Source: Modicisalibacter sp033446685 (lineage in GTDB: Bacteria; Pseudomonadota; Gammaproteobacteria; Pseudomonadales; Halomonadaceae). From it: DNA of 64,000 nucleotides. Positions 61,402 to 64,000 of the stretch are shown here, piece after piece. Every line of letters begins with the position of its first letter. The first letter of the stretch is position 1. Both the position numbers and the translations under genes were made by a program. The stretch spans positions 248,001 through 312,000 of the forward strand of contig NZ_JAWQLY010000002.1 in assembly GCF_033446685.1 (NCBI RefSeq). Reading direction: 5' to 3'. The notes under the pieces are model-generated. The model did not search any database and was not told the DNA's origin. It was given only the letters and a program-made list of their open reading frames with translations.

Positions 61402-62678
61402 TCGTGACTCTGGCCTTCTTCGTGCTGATGGTGATCGGCATGCCGGTGGCGTTCGCCATCGGCATCTCGGGGGCGTTGTTCTTCCTGCAGCAGCCGGCGC
61501 TGCCCTTCACTATCCCGGTCCAGCGCACCGTTTCCCAGACCCAGAACTTCGCCCTGCTGGCGATTCCCCTGTTCATCATGGCGGGCAGCCTGGCCAACCG
61601 CTCGGGCATCACCCAACGCCTGCTGGCGTTGGCCTCGGTGATCACCGGGCGGCTGCGCGGCGGACTGGCCCAGGTCACCATCGCGCTGTCGGCGATGATG
61701 GGCGGGGTGTCCGGTTCGGCGATCGCCGATGCCGCCATGCAGTCACGGATGCTGGGCGGCGAGATGCTTCGACGCAACATGGCCCGCGGTTTCGCCACGG
61801 CGATCCTGGGGTTCAGCGCGCTGATCACGCCCATCGTACCGCCGGGCATCGGCATGGTGCTGTTCGGTAGCGTGGGCCAGGTCTCGGTAGGACGGCTGTT
61901 CGCCGGCGGCATCGTGCCGGCGCTGCTGCTGTGGCTGGCGTTCTCGGTGACGGTGTCGCTGATCGCCCGGCGCCGCGGCTACCCGCCGGAACGCACCTCG
62001 CGGCTGCCGCGTGGCGAAGCCGGCAAGGCGCTGCGCGGCGGGGTGTGGGCGCTGCTGTTTCCGGTACTGTTGCTGTTGGGCCTGCGCGGCGGGGTCTTCA
62101 CGCCCTCCGAAATCGGCGCCTTCGCGGTGGCCTACGTGGCGGCGGTCGGCTTTCTGGTGCATCGCGAAATGACCGCGCGCAGCGGCGGCGAAGCGATCGA
62201 GGCGAGCCTGGCCGATGTCGGCGCGGTGATGCTGCTGATCGCGCTATCGGCGATCTTCAGTTACGGAATCGTCCTGGAGCGCCTGCCGGAGACGATCTCC
62301 AGCGTCATCGTGGGACAGACCCAGAGTCTGATCGGCGTCGAGCTGTTGATCCTGGCCTTCGTGCTGGTCATCGGCTTCTTCGTCGATGCCACGGTGCTGA
62401 TCATCATGCTGGCACCGATCTTCCTGCCGGTGGTGCAGGATCTCGACGGCGATCCCGTGCATTTCGGCATCGTCTTCATCATCGCGGCGACCATCGGCAA
62501 CTTCACGCCGCCGGTGGGCGCGGCGATGTACGCGGTCTGCACCATCATGAAGTGTCCGGTCGAGGAGTATACGCGCGGCGCCGTGCCGTTCTTCATCGCC
62601 GCCGTGGCGGTCATCGTGCTGCTGGTGATGGTCCCGCAGCTGGTGCTGTTCCTGCCCGACGCGCTCTTCGGCCGCTGA
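61395..62678 (+). CDS. TRAP large permease, DctM family
   Basis: A 427-residue, roughly 12-helix permease. MMGGVSGSAIADAAMQSRML and ITPIVPPGIGMVLFGSVGQV are family motifs. The ATG at 61395 lies inside the dctQ end; an ORF extension back to 61281 is not supported. It is the last gene of the operon and converges on the minus-strand sRNA. Confidence 0.94.
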   Translation: MLIVTLAFFVLMVIGMPVAFAIGISGALFFLQQPALPFTIPVQRTVSQTQNFALLAIPLFIMAGSLANRSGITQRLLALASVITGRLRGGLAQVTIALSAMMGGVSGSAIADAAMQSRMLGGEMLRRNMARGFATAILGFSALITPIVPPGIGMVLFGSVGQVSVGRLFAGGIVPALLLWLAFSVTVSLIARRRGYPPERTSRLPRGEAGKALRGGVWALLFPVLLLLGLRGGVFTPSEIGAFAVAYVAAVGFLVHREMTARSGGEAIEASLADVGAVMLLIALSAIFSYGIVLERLPETISSVIVGQTQSLIGVELLILAFVLVIGFFVDATVLIIMLAPIFLPVVQDLDGDPVHFGIVFIIAATIGNFTPPVGAAMYAVCTIMKCPVEEYTRGAVPFFIAAVAVIVLLVMVPQLVLFLPDALFGR

Positions 62679-62746
62679 ATTTCGGGCCGGTGGGCGGGTG
62701 GCGTTCCTTGTCCATTGCCGCATCAGCCAAGTGGCCAAACGCGCAC

Positions 62747-62772
62747 AAAAAAGCCCGGTCTTGCGACCGGGC
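62747..62772 (-). terminator. Terminator of the Rsm-type RNA
   Basis: GCCCGGTC (62753-62760) pairs perfectly with GACCGGGC (62765-62772) around a TTGC loop; on the minus strand six T follow. The hairpin could also stop plus-strand transcription from the TRAP operon. Confidence 0.92.
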
Positions 62773-62886
62773 CATCAATGCTGCGCTTCCTTGCGGCACG
62801 TCCATGGGCATCCAGCCCATGCATCCTTGGCACTGCGAGCCGTCCTGGCTCGGTCTTCCGTGCTGGCGCTTTCCTTGCGCCGATGA
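62747..62886 (-). ncRNA. RsmZ/CsrB-type regulatory RNA (CsrA/RsmA-sequestering)
   Basis: On the minus strand, about 140 bases contain at least seven GGA motifs, several in loops of clear hairpins: GGCGC-AAGGAAA-GCGCC (62865-62881), GAGCC-AGGAC-GGCTC (62837-62851), ATGGGC-TGGAT-GCCCAT (62804-62820) and a CGCAAGGAAGCG (62784-62795). It ends in a strong terminator with T6. A GacA-like box lies about 65 bases upstream of the predicted start, next to a TAGAGT -10-like element (62891-62896). This is the full layout of gammaproteobacterial Rsm/Csr RNAs, which bind and titrate CsrA/RsmA. No protein gene overlaps convincingly. The exact 5' end is estimated. Confidence 0.85.
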
Positions 62887-62940
62887 GGGTACTCTACGCG
62901 CCTATCGAGGGGGCTCGACCTAACCCAAGTTAAATCACTC

Positions 62941-62958
62941 TGTAAGAGATCGCCGACA
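62941..62958. promoter_or_regulatory. GacA-type upstream activating site
   Basis: TGTAAGAGATCGCCGACA matches TGTAAG-N6-CTTACA at 10 of 12 defined bases, one half perfectly. It is placed about 65 bases before the predicted start of the Rsm-type RNA, as in Pseudomonas rsmY/rsmZ. Confidence 0.7.
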
Positions 62959-63078
62959 AAACACCTGGCCATGAGCGGATGAATCCTGCATTCAGCGCGT
63001 AGCTGATTGATAGCCATCGCTAATGACAGAAATTGTTTCATGAGTCGCACGGCGACCAAGCGCCGCTTGATTGACGGT
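62959..63078. other. Non-coding gap upstream of the sRNA
   Basis: About 120 bases between the GacA-like site and the end of the ABC permease gene. No gene or hairpin is convincing. Confidence 0.4.
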
Positions 63079-63810
63079 TCAGCCCGGCAGCAGCCAGCGA
63101 CGCCGCGGCTTGACCGGGCGAGCCCCGGGAAAGCGCGTCTCGACCAGGCGCATGGCGGCGGTGAGCACCAGGGTCATCGCCAGATAGATGCCGGCGATCA
63201 GCAGCAGCGGCTCGTAGACCAGGAAGGTCTCGTCGCGCACCAGGTTGGCGGCCTTGAGCAGATCCATCATGGCGATCGTCGAGACCAGCGGCACCGACTT
63301 GAGCAGCAGGATCATCTCGCCGGTCAGCGTCGGCAGACACAGCTGGAAGCCCCGCGGCAGCCACAGCCGATAGAGGATTTGCCAGCGCGACAGGCCGAAG
63401 GCGCGGCCCGCCGCCAGCTCGCCGGGCGGCACGCTGAGCAGCGCACCGCGGATCACCTCGCCGGAATAGGCCCCGACGCTGATCGTGAAGGTCAGTGCGC
63501 CGTAGAAGAACGGGTCGCGCAGCAGTGGCCACAACGGACTTTCCTGCACTCCGGGGATTGCCGGCAGCAGGCGTCCGACGCCGTCGTAGAAGAAGAACAG
63601 CTGGACCAGCAGCGGCGTGCCGCGGATCACCGTGGTGAAACCGCGCACCACCAGCGCCAGCGGGCGCGGGCCGCGAATCTGCGCCAGCGCCACGCCCACC
63701 GCGAGCGCCAACCCCAGGCTGCCGGAGACGGCGACCAGCCACAACGTGTTGACGAAGCCGGTCCATAGATAGCGCTGGTAGAACGGATCGGTAAGCCAGG
63801 AAAAGTCCAT
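63079..63810 (-). CDS. Polar amino-acid ABC transporter permease (HisM/GlnP family)
   Basis: A 243-residue permease with about five helices. VIRGTPLLVQLFFFYDGVGR is the classical HisM/GlnP motif, and ELAAGRAFGLSRWQILYRLW is the EAA coupling loop. LKSVPLVSTIAMMDLLKAAN near residue 190 is also standard. It follows a second permease gene by 21 bases; such pairs form one heteromeric importer. The amino acid cannot be named. Confidence 0.92.
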   Translation of the reverse strand: MDFSWLTDPFYQRYLWTGFVNTLWLVAVSGSLGLALAVGVALAQIRGPRPLALVVRGFTTVIRGTPLLVQLFFFYDGVGRLLPAIPGVQESPLWPLLRDPFFYGALTFTISVGAYSGEVIRGALLSVPPGELAAGRAFGLSRWQILYRLWLPRGFQLCLPTLTGEMILLLKSVPLVSTIAMMDLLKAANLVRDETFLVYEPLLLIAGIYLAMTLVLTAAMRLVETRFPGARPVKPRRRWLLPG

Positions 63811-63831
63811 CGTAGCCCCTTGTATAGCCCC

Positions 63832-64000
63832 TCAGGTGCCGGTCTGACCGCGCCGCACGTGGCGTTCGGCGCGGGCAAACAGGGCATTGGAGCCCAGCGT
63901 CATCACCAGGTAGAGCGCCCCGGCGACGGCATAGAAAACGAAGTACGCACGGGTGCTGGCGGCGGCCTGCTGGACGGTGAAGAACAGCTCCTCGAAGCCG
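63832..64000 (-). CDS. Polar amino-acid ABC transporter permease (partial, C-terminal part)
   Basis: The last 56 codons of a permease whose 5' part lies beyond the window. It reads FEELFFTVQQAAASTRAYFV, a membrane helix, then ALFARAERHVRRGQTGT and stop. The final helix and basic tail match HisQ/HisM permeases. It precedes the other permease by 21 bases on the same strand. Confidence 0.85.
   Translation of the reverse strand, partial: GFEELFFTVQQAAASTRAYFVFYAVAGALYLVMTLGSNALFARAERHVRRGQTGT

Noticed and set aside
62775..63059. 94-codon minus-strand ORF over the sRNA
   Set aside because: No ribosome site or domain; the region is better explained by GGA hairpins and a terminator.

Overview
The window looks like the chromosome of a halophilic, aerobic gammaproteobacterium of the Halomonadaceae (Halomonas or close kin). 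The reasons are high GC, tightly packed catabolic operons, many TRAP transporters, an OpuC-type osmolyte importer, a cytochrome bo3 oxidase, and protein families typical of that group. No rRNA, tRNA or CRISPR array was seen. Taxonomy is inferred from gene content only.

Layout. 1-4.7 kb: a TRAP transporter (binding protein cut by the window edge) with RpiB, then the 2-oxoadipate dioxygenase HglS. 4.8-12.9 kb: an orphan DctP, a LysR regulator and a divergent six-gene operon whose order closely resembles the itaconate-degradation (ict-ich-ccl / rip) locus of Pseudomonas and Yersinia. 13-18.5 kb: an HPP membrane protein, then LysR, an HalD/BesD-like 2OG-Fe(II) oxygenase, a DddP-like M24 protein and MmsA. 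18.5-20.5 kb: an MFS pump and its TetR regulator with two palindromic operators.

20.5-29.1 kb is an accessory, AT-richer region: an IS30 remnant, two stranded 3' ends of mmsA (each with its terminator and a shared structured spacer), a series of small cassette-like genes separated by attC-like sites but with no integrase, two unrelated genes with PD-(D/E)XK-like cores, and a shrunken IS3 element sitting inside an attC-like site. It reads as an integrase-less cassette cluster (CALIN-like) lodged behind mmsA.

29.2-36.3 kb: a PEBP-family protein, a nitrilase, an MmgE/PrpD protein, the four-gene glycine-betaine/choline-type ABC transporter and a decayed nitrilase fragment. 36.3-43 kb: a malonate module (MatB, malonyl-CoA decarboxylase, TRAP transporter) divergent from a GntR regulator across a clear palindrome. 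43-49.7 kb: TauE/SafE, PncB, a 45-codon ORF and cyoABCD. 49.7-54 kb: stress genes (manganese catalase, DUF892 ferritin-like, KGG-repeat protein, small hydrophilic proteins). 54-56.7 kb: PaiB-like, GNAT and a divergent MocR regulator. 56.7-62.7 kb: a double-HTH GntR regulator, SDR, Ldh2-type dehydrogenase and a complete TRAP transporter. 62.7-62.96 kb, minus strand: a strong RsmZ/CsrB-type sRNA candidate with a GacA-like upstream site. 63.1-64 kb: two permeases of a polar amino-acid ABC transporter, the second cut by the window edge.

The common theme is import of organic acids by TRAP systems, each beside its own CoA-dependent or dehydrogenase pathway and its own LysR or GntR regulator.
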